Source of the DNA: Protula sp. h YS-2021 | Lineage: Eukaryota; Annelida; Polychaeta; Sabellida; Serpulidae | NCBI GenBank assembly: GCA_949752745.1 | Contig: OX457027.1 | Span: 79,911,214-79,975,213 of the forward strand | Direction of reading: 5' to 3' | Length of the DNA: 64,000 nt | Shown here: positions 10,704-22,822 of the stretch, piece after piece | Layout: each line of letters begins with the position of its first letter | Numbering within the stretch: position 1 is the stretch's first letter | Program-made: the position numbers and the translations under genes | The notes under the pieces: model-generated | Seen by the model: only the letters and a program-made list of their open reading frames with translations | Database searches by the model: none | What the model was told of the DNA's origin: nothing

Positions 10704-12911
10704 TCAAACAATTCTCCCCGGACATTCTAGTCTGGACTCATGAAGAGATTCAATAGCTTTATACACCTTCGATACCAATCTTTCGAAAAAAAGTATTTGC
10801 TGCTTGGTAACTAGAGGTGGCCATCTATAACCTATGCTGCAATCTATTATACTTTGTATATCTGAACCTTCGACATTTGGTAAGTCATCAAGAATGACGT
10901 AAAGGACTTTTCTGTTCGAAAACGTTTGCAACTCTAGATTCCTTGCTAAATTTCTTTCAAAGAAGTGACAGTTGTTTTTTATAGCAACTTTGCTGAGCAC
11001 AACAATAGTTGTTTGACTTCGTTTTATAAAATGAGAAGCAAGTTCTACATATACACCACTGCCCGGAAAATCCCTGTTTGGAATGCAACATCGAAAACCA
11101 TAGATACTTTCTAGAGCTTTGCATAAAACACACTCCACCCAGTGTCGGTCTTCATTACAATAACATAAATAAACATCAAAATCAAAGGCATTTACTGTTG
11201 CATTTGCGCTCAACACAATTTTAATTTTATGGAACCCAGTTTTCACTTTATAACGCCGTGAATGCAATTTAAATCCTGCTATGATGCCTAAAAATGTGAA
11301 AATACAGAAAGCAGTAGTTGAAATAACGGCTTGTGCAAATTCTTCAGTCTATGTGGCTAGATTAATTAAATGTACGTCTGTTTTGCGCAGCCACAACTTT
11401 GTATCCAGTGCATCCTGATGACATGTACATATTAGGGCATTTCCTGAAATATCGATAGAAACGTTGTGTTTCCGTTGAAGATCGTCGAAGATGAGTCTGT
11501 GTTGATAGGAAATGTGAGTTAAGTTGTTCTTAGATAAATTAATATAGCGAAGGTTGTTGCATTCATTAAAAAACACCGGAGGCAAAAAATTAATGCTACA
11601 AGATGAAATATCAAGTTTTTCTAAATTTGGTAAAAGTTTACAAATTTGAAAGTCTTCCGTTATTTTCAAGTTATTGTTATTTACATACAGATTTCTGAGA
11701 TAAGAAAACGTAGAAAAAACACTCAAGTCTATTTCGCCATGCCCCTTTGAACTGATGTGAGACCTTTTTAATACGGATAATTTCTCTAGCCCATGAACTA
11801 CTGGTTTAAAAAAGTCAGCAAAGGCTACTATTTTATCGTCATAAGACAAATCGACTTCCTCTAGGGTATAAGTTGCAAAGCACATTGTCACTTTTTCTGT
11901 AACGTATAAATAAATAAAACTTCTAACTAAACTGTTTCAGTTTATTTGACGAAGCTTAGGTTCTATAGGGATTCTCGTGAATAAAGTGCAATCAGGATCA
12001 AAGACATCTTTAAGGGATGGTATACAGTTGCATGGAACGTCCAGTGTTAAAGCACAATAGAAAAATTCACAAAACAATGAAAGGTTATTCCACAATTCAT
12101 TAAAATTAAAAGTACAATCCGAATTGACTCCTTTAGGCACACCTTGGTTAAACGGAAGACTTCTTTTAATCTTGAGTGTTTCTTTTAAAAAAGCGTAATT
12201 TCGTGTTTTTATTCCTTCTTCGATGTGTGTTTCGTAAAAGTTAGCGCCAGCATGGTATCTATTTACATCTCGTGCCCCTTGTTGTTTAAAGTTGAAAACC
12301 TGAATATTTGGGTGAAAAAGCCCAACTTCAAATACAACATCTTTCAAGTTATCATCAAAAACCATGTTATGAGACAAGTCCAAAAGGACAAGCTTTGGGA
12401 ATGCCTTGATGAATCCACCTCTAAAAACTCGGTAACTGTTGTGAGATAAGTCCAAATATTTCAGCGTTTCATTAAAATGTGTGCAAAACACTTTAGATAT
12501 ATTCAGACTAAACTGTGGTTCGTTTGACTCATAGAAGTCTTGGGTGTTTTGCAATGAAACTGCTTTCAAAGGATTGTTTTTCAACGCAAGAAATAGTTGT
12601 TTTAAACTTGCTGTAAATTCAGAATGAAGATCCAGCATATATCTTAAGTCTATTATACGCAATTGTTTGCAGCATGACCAAAGCGTGAAGAAATCGCTGC
12701 TAATGTTCAAATGAAAAAAATGTGCAAATCGGTAAGTAAGATGGCTTCCGGGTTCAACTTTGCCTTGAATCTGATTCTATAAGTTTGTCTGTTGCTCCCA
12801 AATATCCAGAGCCGCCGAAGATCTTTAAAAGCTGGTAATGGCGATAAATCTAGTTTTTCCGTTACATACGGATCTTCTGATTTCTTGAGATCAAGTACTA
12901 GGGTCACTAAA
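10704..12911 (-). pseudogene. Toll-like receptor relic (LRRs, LRRCT, membrane segment, TIR)
   Basis: Reading down the minus strand there are leucine-rich repeats (for example LRIIDLRYM, LVLLDLSHN, LEKLDISS, LRYINLSKNNLTHI), then an LRRCT-like cap (ISGNALICTCHQD, near 11430), a hydrophobic segment (11280-11340) and a TIR domain (10704-11200). The TIR shows box 1 FDVYLCY, box 2 RDFPGSG and box 3 FFERL. This is the usual order of single-cysteine-cluster Toll-like receptors in invertebrate innate immunity. The frame is broken by a shift near 12707, a TGA at 11937-11939 and a TAG at 11349-11351 just before the membrane segment. No signal peptide is seen. A branch-like TTCTAAC and AG precede the 5' edge (about 12912), so either an upstream exon was lost or this copy is truncated. 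About 735 codons survive. Confidence 0.85.
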
Positions 12912-12956
12912 CCTGTCCAAAGATATTGTTAGAATATATAGACATTTTATACATAA

Positions 12957-13340
12957 AGGACGAATTAACGAGGACTCGGATAATTCGTCCCAAAAGTGAC
13001 ACTCATTGTTCAGGCCTGTTAACAATGTAGAGTAGGATAATGGCATTTTTCACTTAGTTTAAACAAAACGCAGCTCAGGCGTCATGCGTTGCAAGAGTGA
13101 GTCAAAAACCAGAGCGCAGATCATCGGGATACCCAACAATACTCTTGCATCATGGATAAAAAATAAGGATAAAATAATCAATGGTGTTGAAACCAGCAAA
13201 TATGAGCCTGCTCGAAAGCGCGCACGGTTTGCGAAACATGAGGATTTAGAATTCGATCCCCGCTTATTTGGCACCCTCGGTTAATTCGTACTTTTTTTCC
13301 TTGGTCCCGAAGAGTACGAATTAACGCGGGGTCCCTGTAG
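12957..13340 (+). mobile_element. Tigger/pogo-like element fragment
   Basis: The right edge (near 13280-13340) contains GTTAATTCGTAC twice in inverted form and ends in GGGGTCCCTGTAG. The left edge (12957-12995) contains the related GGACGAATTAACGAGG and AATTCGTCC. These look like decayed inverted termini around the transposase remnant at 13084-13284. The element is far shorter than a full Tigger of about 2 kb or more. Confidence 0.5.
13084..13284 (+). pseudogene. Tigger/CENP-B-type transposase N-terminal fragment
   Basis: The short product carries a helix-turn-helix signature typical of pogo/Tigger transposases and CENP-B: RAQIIGIPNNTLASWIKNKD, followed by a basic segment and ARFAKHEDLE. Only the DNA-binding N-terminus remains. 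The DDE catalytic domain is absent and the frame ends at 13284 within the terminal repeat. It is non-functional as a transposase. Confidence 0.65.
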
Positions 13341-13555
13341 TTACAAAATATAAATCTGCAGATCAGGACACAAAAAGTTCTCCGTTGATGCACCGCCCTT
13401 AAACTCCATAACAGTTCCCAACAAAGCCCAGAGTCTAGTTGGGATTGACTTGATTGGCCCTTGCAGCAATCTTCATCCGGTAACAAGTACGCAGTAGCAG
13501 TAACTGACCAATAAATTTAAGAAAGGATGAGAATTATTTCATAAAAATTTTGTGA

Positions 13556-13680
13556 AGGGGGGTATATTCTGGGCGGCAGGGGTATATTTCGGGCTAGCCC
13601 AGAATATACCCTGCAGTATATATCATGCTGTCCCAGAATATAGCCGGGTATATTCTGGGCGGGGGGTATATATTCTAGCC
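13556..13680. repeat. Palindromic TATATTCTGGGC repeat cluster
   Basis: The word GGTATATTCTGGGC occurs directly and as its reverse complement GCCCAGAATATACC several times within 125 bp. Long hairpins can therefore form. It is probably a small palindromic MITE or a foldback remnant. Confidence 0.55.
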
Positions 13681-14279
13681 TGTTACACCGGAAAATCCTT
13701 GCTACACGCTGCGAAGCAGTTTATCGGATCAATCCTCCCGCTCTTGTGATTTTAACACAAGATCGAACCAACATTGCGAACTCTCACCAATTATCCGTGG
13801 CTTTTTAAAAAGGCCCCTAAGCGTGTACTCGCTAGTTTTCTTTTGCGCTTTTTAATCAAATATGGACCCTCTTTCCCTCTCTTAATTTCAACCTTAAACA
13901 AAAATTCTTTTCCACCTTTCCGCCACATGAATATGCGCAAAGCCATGATAAGCATACTGTTTTGTTATGAGAGGGGTGATACAGCTGAAGAAATACCTTT
14001 CGCACACAAAATCCCAAATTTTTCTGTTTAAAAAATGGTCAGAAGTACACAGGTAGGCGACCTGCGTCCCTGTACCAGTCAATGCCTTGATCTGACATCA
14101 TTTTGAATCTATATAAGTAGTATTTTAGCTCTCATGTCAATTTTTAGGTTGTTGTTTTATTTATTTATTTATTTGGATTTCACGAAGTTGTGACTTCAGG
14201 AAATGTCTGGTCAACGCCAGTAATTGACATAGCAACCAGTGGGTTTCTAATTTCCCAAAAGAGTCAAAATGCATGCCTT
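13681..14279. other. Gene-free stretch
   Basis: No supported gene. A TTTA microsatellite lies at about 14155-14173. Confidence 0.5.
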
Positions 14280-14407
14280 GGTAGTCACAAAAGTTAACTG
14301 CGCAAACACTTTTAGATGTATTTTTGTTTGCTAAATCGGTTAAATTTATTTATTTACTTCCGGATGTTCTGCTTGTTAACGGTTAGTTAACTTTTGTAAA
14401 TACGGCC
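14280..14407. repeat. MITE family A, copy 2
   Basis: It begins GGTAGTCACAAAAGTTAACTG and ends GTTAGTTAACTTTTGTAAATACGGCC. These are the same inverted termini as the copies at 36-218 and 16557-16692, with a shorter interior. Confidence 0.65.
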
Positions 14408-14937
14408 ACCGCAACTAAAAATAATCGTATGTTCCATTTCAAATTCCCCCCAATCAAGGAAGCTATTTTGTGAGTTTTTTTTGGAAAAAAAACTATTAGT
14501 CTATAAAAGCTTAGGAGGTAATATCACGATATTTAAGTAGCTGTTCTGAATGAAGCGGCTAGGGCAGTCTACTTAACGTGTATGTAACCCTAGATCATGC
14601 TGACAAAAACACTAGAACATAACTGTAGATTTCCCTTGGCATTTCCTAGACTGTCAATAAATAACAACTCTTTCGCAAATTGCCCAAAGTTTCGATTAAT
14701 TGTTAGAGTCAAATTTTTTCTGGGTTTTCTTCTTCTTCTTACTCTATGGGAAGTGTATGCAATCATGTTAACAGATAATCAGCACCGCCATTAACTTCAC
14801 CGCCGCCATCGTCACTATTGATAGTATTTTTATATGTAACAGTGGCAGTGATACAAGTTGTAGCAGTAGTAGTAGTTGTTGCAGTGGTAATAATAATACG
14901 AGACGGACGGAAGGACGAACTGACACGTCAACGATAT

Positions 14938-16497
14938 ATTATTATTATTATTATTGACTGTTTTCTATAATGCGCTTATTTAGCATTGCACTAAGCGCTA
15001 CAATAACATACAATATATAATTAAAATAGAAATATGATGATGTACTACTGGAAACTATAATATTATAACATTGAGTTTCACCCAATTACTAAAAGAAAAC
15101 ATTTAAAATAATTGAATAATCAATGACTAAAATTAAGGATTAAAGTTGTAGGCTTGTCTGAAATAAAATGTTTTGAGATCTCTTTTGAACAAAAATAGCG
15201 ATGACCTATCTCGTATACGTTTTGGCAGTTCGCTCCACGTTCTCCGGCCTGCAACCTCGAAAGCCCTGTCACCGATTTTAAAATTAGTTTTTGGCACTAA
15301 AAGAAGGTTGTCGCTAGATGCCCGGGTCCTACTGGCGCGGACAGGATGTAGCGTATCCAATAGGTATTTGGGTGCGGTGTTATTGAATGAGATATTTTGG
15401 CAGGTTAATGTAGAGCGAATTACAACAATCTAGACGGTTAATCACAAGACCATGGATAAAAACGTTTGTTGCGTGTTGAGTTAAAAATGGCCTGACGCTT
15501 TTTATCCAATTCAAATAATAAAAACATCTAGATCGGACGGATTTTATTTGCTCGTCTTGGGATAACGTTGTAAACATAATTACCCCTAGATTTATGGCCG
15601 GGGAGGTGTGCACAACGATTTCATCTCCGAGTTCTAGAGAATCAATGTCAATGTATCGCTCATAGTGACTGCTGAACAAAATGAGGAATTCAGTTTTATT
15701 CCTACTGAGCTTCAGTTTATTACTGCAAAGTGCATCTGCGATTTGCATTATGCCATTCTGCACAAGAACCTTAGAAGCTTGCATATCCACAGACGATTTG
15801 GGTGAAACAGCTTTCAGAAGCTGTGTATCATCAGCATATCCATGGTAGCAGAGTAACATGATCCGCGATAAAAGACCTACAAATTTGGTATATTGTGTAT
15901 ACAAGCGGGGTCCCAATATGGATCCTTGAGGGACAGAGCGCAGTAAGTAGTATAACTCTGATAACGTATCCTTGATGACTACTTGCATGGTTCTTCCTTT
16001 GAGATAAGAGCAGAACCAATCTAACGCCGTGCCGGTTACTCCAAAACTCTGCTTAAGGCGATGCAATAATATATCGTGATCTACAGTGTCGAAGGCGGCA
16101 CTGAGATCGAGAAGCGTAGTAAGAACAGCTTGTCGCTTATCCAAAGAGCATAATGCATCGTTGAATATTTTTAGCAATGCCGTCTCCGTGCTGCAGTAGG
16201 GCCTATACGCGTACTGCAATGGTTCACTAAGATGATTCTTTTCAAGATGCTCAGATAACTGGATATTTACCGCTTGTTCTATGATCTTTGATATATAGCT
16301 GAGATTTCAAACCGGCCTGTAATTCGACATGACATGATCAAGTGATGGTTTTTAAGCAAAGGACGTACAATCGCATTTTTAAAAGTATCAGGGACATATC
16401 CAGTTGTTAATGAGAGATTCACACTTTTCAAAACAATGGACAATAATTCACTCTGACATTGCTTAAAAACCGAGGTTGGAATCTGGTCTAATTCGCA
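14938..16497 (-). mobile_element. 5'-truncated CR1/L2-like LINE
   Basis: On the minus strand the reverse transcriptase runs from about 16490 to 15380, ending in LPKYLIQ. Recognisable blocks include YRPYCSTETALL, LDLSAAFDTVDHDILL, SVPQGSILGP and the catalytic GYADDTQLL. A C-terminal piece (15133-15400) has APKYLLDTLHPVRASRT, LLLVPKT and GDRAFEVAGRRTWSELP, typical of the end of CR1/L2-type polymerases. The 3' tail contains GCGCTTAGTGC followed by an AATAAT microsatellite at 14938-14955, as in many L2-like elements. Endonuclease and ORF1 are absent. One frame change near 16270 and an internal deletion between the two PKYL motifs inactivate it. Confidence 0.85.
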
Positions 16498-16556
16498 GGA
16501 TTATACACGGCTGCTCTGCTCGTGGCTAAGGCTAAGCGGCCTAAAACTATCTGTCC

Positions 16557-16692
16557 CAGTATTCCCAAATATTTTTACAAGAATATATTTTAATATAAAA
16601 GTAATATTTATCAGCTGTCAAAAGTTTTGTTTGCTACAGGAGCAGTTAACAAAATTGATTAACTGTACAGTTAACTTTTGTGAATACGACCG
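16557..16692. repeat. MITE family A, copy 3
   Basis: It shares TTTTTACAAGAATATATTTTAA, CAAAAGTTTTGTT and ACAGGAGCAGTTAACA with copy 1, and ends AGTTAACTTTTGTGAATACGACC. The left terminus is degraded (GTATTCCC). Confidence 0.7.
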
Positions 16693-17862
16693 CTGGGGTT
16701 TTAATTTTTAAAAAAAATTAAAAACTAAATTCCTCGACTTTTCATTTACTTCATACAGCTTTACCAAAACTAGGGTTCGCAATCGGTGACCGAATAATCG
16801 TTACTGACCAAAAGTGTCGGTACTCGAAACCAACATATTTCGGTTGATTGTAAAACAACATTAGTTTAAAATAGTGGTTTTATTTTGCGCTCTGCCTTAT
16901 TATGCGTATTACTGGAATGGTAGAGGTTAAGCAAATGCCATTCTGCTATCATAGGTGCAGCAAATAAACAAGCTGAATAACAGCAGTAGATCGGTAACAT
17001 TTTAGACGGAATGCTGGAAACCATCTCCCAACACACTGAATCCATGCTGTACATGTCACTGTCACCGACAGATGAAAAACGCTCGAAATTGAAAATCCAT
17101 TGCAAAATCCAAATTTTTGCTGAACTCGTGGGGATTTCACAGCTTCATTGTCGATTATTTAAAATCCCATTATTATTATTATTTTATTTTAAACTTTCAA
17201 AAAGCATTAATTTGACAAAAGCTTGGAACAGTTAATTTGCAGTTCTGAAAAAAAGAATAATAAACTTACGAATAATACAAAGTCATAGCAGAGAATGACT
17301 ACACCGCATGTATTGACAACAAACCTAGAGAAAAATGATGACTAAATGGGGACAATATATTTCATCCTTTTGAGCGCTGCTACATTTTACATTTAATAAA
17401 AGCATACGCTGGAAGGGTCGATTATGACAAACGGTAAAAAGTATAAACTATTCATTTATGCAAATAACTGCTTTAACAGTGAAAACTAAAAACTAAATGA
17501 ACTACAGTTTTTTTCATATTTTACGTCGTTTAATTACACAGGAAGACGAGAAGCAACAGAAGGCATTTTCTCAGAAGTCATTTCTATATTTGGCACTTCT
17601 GCGATTACAGGCAAAGCTAAAAATAACAGTACAACAAAACGAATGTTCTACAAGACCATATTCCACTGATATTTTATAAATAGCCAAGTCAGTAAGTGAA
17701 GCAGTTACGCCTGGTTAATTTTTGGCAAAATTAAAAAATAATACAATGCTGCACATCAAGCACAGTCATATTCTCAAAAAAATTTCAAACTCCTATGACC
17801 GCTAGTTTTCGGGAACTCCCGCGAGCAAAGCCTGATACCTCAGTGTTAGACCGACCCACAGC
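16693..17862. other. Gene-free stretch
   Basis: Short open frames only, no recognisable domain. This segment and the sequence beyond 23900 were contiguous before insertion of the 6-kb element, so part of it may once have been 3' UTR of the EF-hand gene. Confidence 0.45.
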
Positions 17863-18702
17863 CAGTGTTGCCAGCACCCCTCGACAAAAAAACGTGAGGA
17901 AATCGGGCAAAAAAAACGTGATAATCAGCGTTTCGAACACGAAAAAAACGTGAAAAAAACGTGATCCAAAAATTGCCTTTAAATGATATTTTAATGTGTT
18001 TGAAAGTTATTTCGGGTCCTTTTAGCGGTAACACTGATAAACAAAGTACAAAATTTCAGGACTAAGGTGATACATAAATACATTGATATCTTCTACAAAG
18101 GTAGGACATATTGCGGTTGTCGAAATCATTTATTATATAATAAACAAGTTATCTGTATTAGATGGCATAAAAAATTTCTTACCTGTAGCCATTATGATAA
18201 AAGCTCATTGATTTATTGTATATACCGAAACCGTTGATTCTACTGCCTTGCAAGCTAGGACCGGATTACATATTCGCCTCCATAAACCTACAAATTTTTA
18301 TTAAACTTTCAAATACATGTTAAAAATTCACAAGGTAAATTATTTATACTTTGAAAAGTATTCCTGAATTCTAGAAGCCTTATAAAATACCAATGCTTTA
18401 CAAATATAACTTTATATTCTATTTTTTGTTTCATTTTATTTGTGTTGACTAAATAGTTGATACATTCAACAAAAAGCAAACTTCTTGAAAAACAAAAAAA
18501 ATCAAATTCACTTACAAGTTGCACATTTATGCAACTTGTTCCATACGCCAATTTGTTTGGAAATTCGGAGGATACCAAAAATTACAAAAAGTGTATAATA
18601 AAAGGTGGGCGCTTTTATAATAATAAATGAACATACTTCAGCTAAAACACAAGAACGGTATATCTGTAATAATACGTAAAATGACCAAAAATATCAGCTT
18701 AA

Positions 18703-19615
18703 GGTGGTTCGCGCCACTGAGGCCGATTTTTTCTACAAGTTCAATTTTCATTATTTTTTGGGTGGTGGTATATTGAGATATTCTACATTATATAATGAAG
18801 TTTAATCGAAATCGTTCGTCTGTGAAAAAAGTTATTAAGAGTTGAAAATTTGAATTTTACAGCCTGGAAAAACAGCAAACATTTTGAACTTTTTTCAATA
18901 TCGTTACACTGCTTAACTTAATCCCAAACATTTTATATTTGTTTTAATAAACACATATTTGGCTTCAACTTTGTGTGCCAACTTTAGACAATTTCTGAAA
19001 CATATTGACTATTTCAGGGTTTTTATGCTATTTCACATGTAAAAATATTTAGGGGGTACATATAATTCTGATTGAAATTCGTATATTTAAACAAGATCAT
19101 TTTTCCTGAAATTTATGATTTTAAACTCTACATATATTTAAGATAATCATATCAAATTATTTTAAAAATCGTTCGTTTGTAACTCAAGATATTTGCTTTT
19201 GAACTTGAAAATTGTTTTCTATTCAAAAATTCTAAATTTAACAATCTTCTGTACATGTTGCTGTAACTTATCATTTGATTTATGTTTAAATCATTTGGTA
19301 CCAAATTATTACATATCAGTATATAACTAATCAAATACAATAGACTAGCATGAATATTTATTTCTGGATGCTCCATCAGAAGAAAGTTTTCTTACATGGG
19401 GTCAAATTTCGATGGTTTTGGGTGCCCCATTTCAATTGGCTATTATTTCTTAAGCGGAGGTTACTTCACAAAATTACCCGTGTATTCGTAGAGCACTAAT
19501 ATAGTCTTGTCTCATGAATAAACAAAAAATTTAATTCAACTCCAAAGTTATTTTTACACAAAATGCCCTTATAAAGAGCATATAGCGCAACCGTCATCAG
19601 GTGGCGCACATGTCC
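18703..19615. mobile_element. Non-autonomous TTAA-flanked element nested in the hAT-like element
   Basis: Both borders are TTAA (18699-18702 and 19616-19619). The inner ends are inverted relative to each other: GGTGGTTCGCGCCACTGA on the left, and the complement of GGACATGTGCGCCACCTGA on the right. TTAA target specificity is typical of piggyBac and Kolobok superfamilies. The 913-bp interior is AT-rich and noncoding. Confidence 0.5.
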
Positions 19616-20491
19616 TTAAGTAAATGCTAAATCAATCACAAAAATATACATGTACGTATAATTACCATTACAACTGATGAAGCAAATGTAAGAGATTCGC
19701 ATGATTTATGCGAACATTTTTACACATCATGTATATTTAAGAAAACATTAGAATGTGATTTACCACATGTGGTTTAGCTTTCACAAAAAATTTAATACAA
19801 AACAAGAATAAAGATCATAACTTTGTCAGTTATGTCTAGGGACTTCCCTTCCCTGAGATAACAAAGTAACAAAAATACAAGACCCTTATAACTGGCATAA
19901 TGTGTAAAACAAAAATACTTGAATAAATACTTCATATATCGCACAAGAATAACTAAAAACTAATTTTTAATAAAGTTCATGTATTATTCTTTTGCCTACA
20001 ACAACCATGAGAACTGTAATCGTTTATGTATGAGATTCGCATCTTTTATGAAATATGTCCTATTGATTTATGTACAAATCAGCAAAAAAGTAGCTTATAC
20101 CTTTATATGCAATGTCAAGATACTCAGAAGTTTTACAAAAGTTTTTAAGATGTCATTTTTTAGAAGTTTTCATGTGTTGAATGGCACCTATCATGACGTT
20201 TAACAAAGGATTTCAGAGTTGTTATATGAATGAATATATACTATAACACAGCAAAAATACAAGAACAAGAACCTAATACCAAGAATAATATGTGAAGTAC
20301 AAAAAATACATCGAGTATATTTGAATAAATGCATATCAGAAAAATGCAAAAGCCTAATTCTTGGAATAATATCACATGGAATAAATGCAGAATGCATCGC
20401 ATACATCGTCTTAGAAATTAATACTTAATTTGAATTTAACTTAATTCAATCACTAAAATGTAAAAATAAAAATAAACGTTTAATACTCTTT

Positions 20492-20985
20492 TCAAGTTAT
20501 CACTCCATATAGATATAAATTGCCAAAGAGAATCGTGTGATATTCAATGAATACTTTTTTTATGTTTTTTTTTTGTTTATCAGAGTCCGAGCACATCACT
20601 TTGATCAGGTTGACCATCGCATCTGAAAGGTTTGCAGACAAATCATGCTCCGCAAAAAATAAGGCCATTCGAAGCTCGTTCTCCAAAACCCTATCATCTT
20701 TTTTCGGGGCATAAGACTTATGGAAGGACAATTTAGCTTGTGATTGTCTGTCTTTGCGAGAATTCAGGTGCTTTGTCTTTTGAGAATGCTGTTTGAGGGC
20801 CTTCTTCCCGTTCCGACTTACAAGTAAATCACAGTCGCACCAAATGCAATGACCTGAATATATGTCTTTTGTGGACGCTTTGCACCATGTCCCTATTAAA
20901 TCGTTATTGTCATCGCGCTCACTTTCCCAATTTTCACGATACTTTTGTTTCCAAGAGGCCATTTCATTCACTTCTGCGATTATAT
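20492..20985 (-). pseudogene. hAT-like transposase N-terminal exon (BED-type zinc finger)
   Basis: A minus-strand exon starts after a strong acceptor (T-rich tract and CAG, just above 20985), with the first ATG at 20960-20962. It begins MASWKQKYRENWE and has a zinc-finger pattern CIWCDCDLL with H-x(5)-H (LKQHSQKTKH). It continues into NELRMALFFAEHDLSANL and VMCSDS, a module typical of animal hAT-related proteins. The finger would bind the element ends. The frame then runs into unrelated sequence (KKNIKKVFIEYH) and stops at 20492. The DDE/RNase H-like catalytic core and hAT dimerisation domain were not found downstream (17.9-20.4 kb), so this is probably a dead fragment. Confidence 0.6.
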
Positions 20986-21029
20986 CTGAAAAAAAAAATC
21001 AAAATAAATTTATTCCTTTACATAAAATT

Positions 21030-21400
21030 CGCATAAGAGGAACAAAAACTTGCATAAGAGGAGGGCCTTGAAGGCCCAACCCACCATATCATTTTTACAC
21101 TTATCATGGATATAGGAGCGGGCTACTAATATGTGAAGGATTGGTATGTTATGATATGGAGAATATGGGGCCCAAGGCCCGCAAGTCTCGTCGCTCTCAT
21201 CTAGGAAAATGGACAAAAAAATAATAAAAAATACAATTCAAAAATAGGCCACCTTTTTGAGAGAAACAAAACTTTCCCCGAGGGAGGGCCTGAAAGGCCC
21301 AAAAAAACCATATCATAATCATACAGGACAGATATGGCTTAGACGGGCCATGAGCCCGTAAGTCTCGTACCTCTTATCATTGAGAAGGGGAAAATAACAA
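21030..21400. repeat. Tandem pair of GC-hairpin units (about 226 bp)
   Basis: GAGGGCCTTGAAGGCCC (about 21060) and GGAGGGCCTGAAAGGCCC (about 21283) start two related units. Each is followed by ACCATATCAT and, 90-110 bp later, by GGCCC...GCAAGTCTCGT or GCCCGTAAGTCTCGT and CTCTCAT/CTTATCAT. Both units contain GGGCC hairpins. The surrounding 21400-22230 shows nothing else. Confidence 0.5.
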
Positions 21401-22234
21401 TAAAAAATGAAAGTCGAAACATATCCAATTGAGAAAGCAAATGAATTTTACTTAACTAAACTTAATCAAAAACAGTCTGTGGGATGATTCTTCTTTCTCC
21501 AATCTCATACAAAACTCATATCAAAGGCATCGTTGACAGAAGCACAAATCTTCTCCTGAAAATATAAGAAATTTACATTTGGAGTCATCAAAATTATATC
21601 ACTCCATTACAAGCTGAAAAAAAATAGCACTTAACTAACAGCTCAAGAGGCAAGGGGTGCCATTCCCTTTCAGTCTTTGTGATTTAAGCTTGAGTTTATC
21701 CCGAAATTATATAAAATCAAAATTGATTTTTGATAGGAATGTTTCTCATAAAGACTGCTCTAGCCGCATACTTAAATAACACCATACAGGACATGCAAAA
21801 TGAATGATGGCATGTGTCCAGAGAACCGTGAGTAATTTGTTAATATAATACTTAATGTCAAATAAATCACTTTACCTTGCTTTCGTCACTCCAATATCCA
21901 TTTTTATGTGGGACTCTTCTTCCTCCAACTTTCCCAAGACTCCTTATAAACTTAACATAAACTGACTAAAAAAGCCGAAGTTACCATGATCTTCACATTG
22001 CGCGTAAATTAACGTGTTTGTTCTTCCCTTTAACAAGGCTGTCAGTGAAACTGACTAGTCCCCCGCTGCCCCCAATCCTTGAGAAAGACAGATGCATTTG
22101 CAAACGTGCGCAAGATTAACATAATAGCCAAATTTTCATGGAAAGCAAGTATAAATACTTAGTTAAGGTGTTGCCTTAAATTCAACAGTATGTTCCTCTT
22201 AACTGGGATCATCATTGGACAATTTTAGTCATCC

Positions 22235-22822
22235 AACCACACTGTTCGCCGATGGGCAAAACCTTTACCGAGGTGCACAACTAGGGTTGTACCATTGGAA
22301 TTAACACATCAGCTTTGGAGATCTGCTACGGAAAAGAAATCCTGTTTCATGAGCATTCTTGATCAAATTTTTAGATTTTTTATGAAGTCTTACAGCCCAA
22401 TCATTCGACAATGGGCAAAACCTATACTGAGTGCACAACTAGGGCCTCTTCTCTTTTGAATCAACAAAGCAGCTTTAGAGATCAGCGACAGAAACAAAGT
22501 CCTGTGTCATAAAATCTATTGATAAGATTTGTCCATTTTTGACGAAGTCTCACAGCGTTATTATTCGATGATGGGCAAAACCTATACCGAGATGCACAAC
22601 TAGGGTCACTCCTCTGTACGTACGTAAAGTTTCATTTGAATCCACCCCGTAGTTTTTGAGATCTGCGACGGAAACGGGACCCACCCTCAATTGTTGACAG
22701 ACAGACGGACAGACAGACGGACGGACAGACAGACGGACAGACAAAATGACGGACAGATGGACGAACAAACCCGAATACTATAGTCCTCCGCTCCGCGCAT
22801 GCGCGGGTCGGGGGACTAATAA
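22235..22822. repeat. Three tandem 160-bp units ending in a GACAGACG microsatellite
   Basis: The word ATGGGCAAAACC recurs at 22252, 22413 and 22572, each followed by a diverging copy containing GTGCACAACTAGGG and GAGATC(T/A)GC(T/G)AC. The last copy runs into a GACAGACGGACA array (22698-22760) and terminates in CGGGGGACTAAT (about 22820). The layout suggests a dispersed short element with internal tandem duplication. Confidence 0.6.

Noticed and set aside
22550..22768. Minus-strand frame with LSVRLSVRPSVCPSVC
   Set aside because: Translation of the GACAGACG microsatellite.
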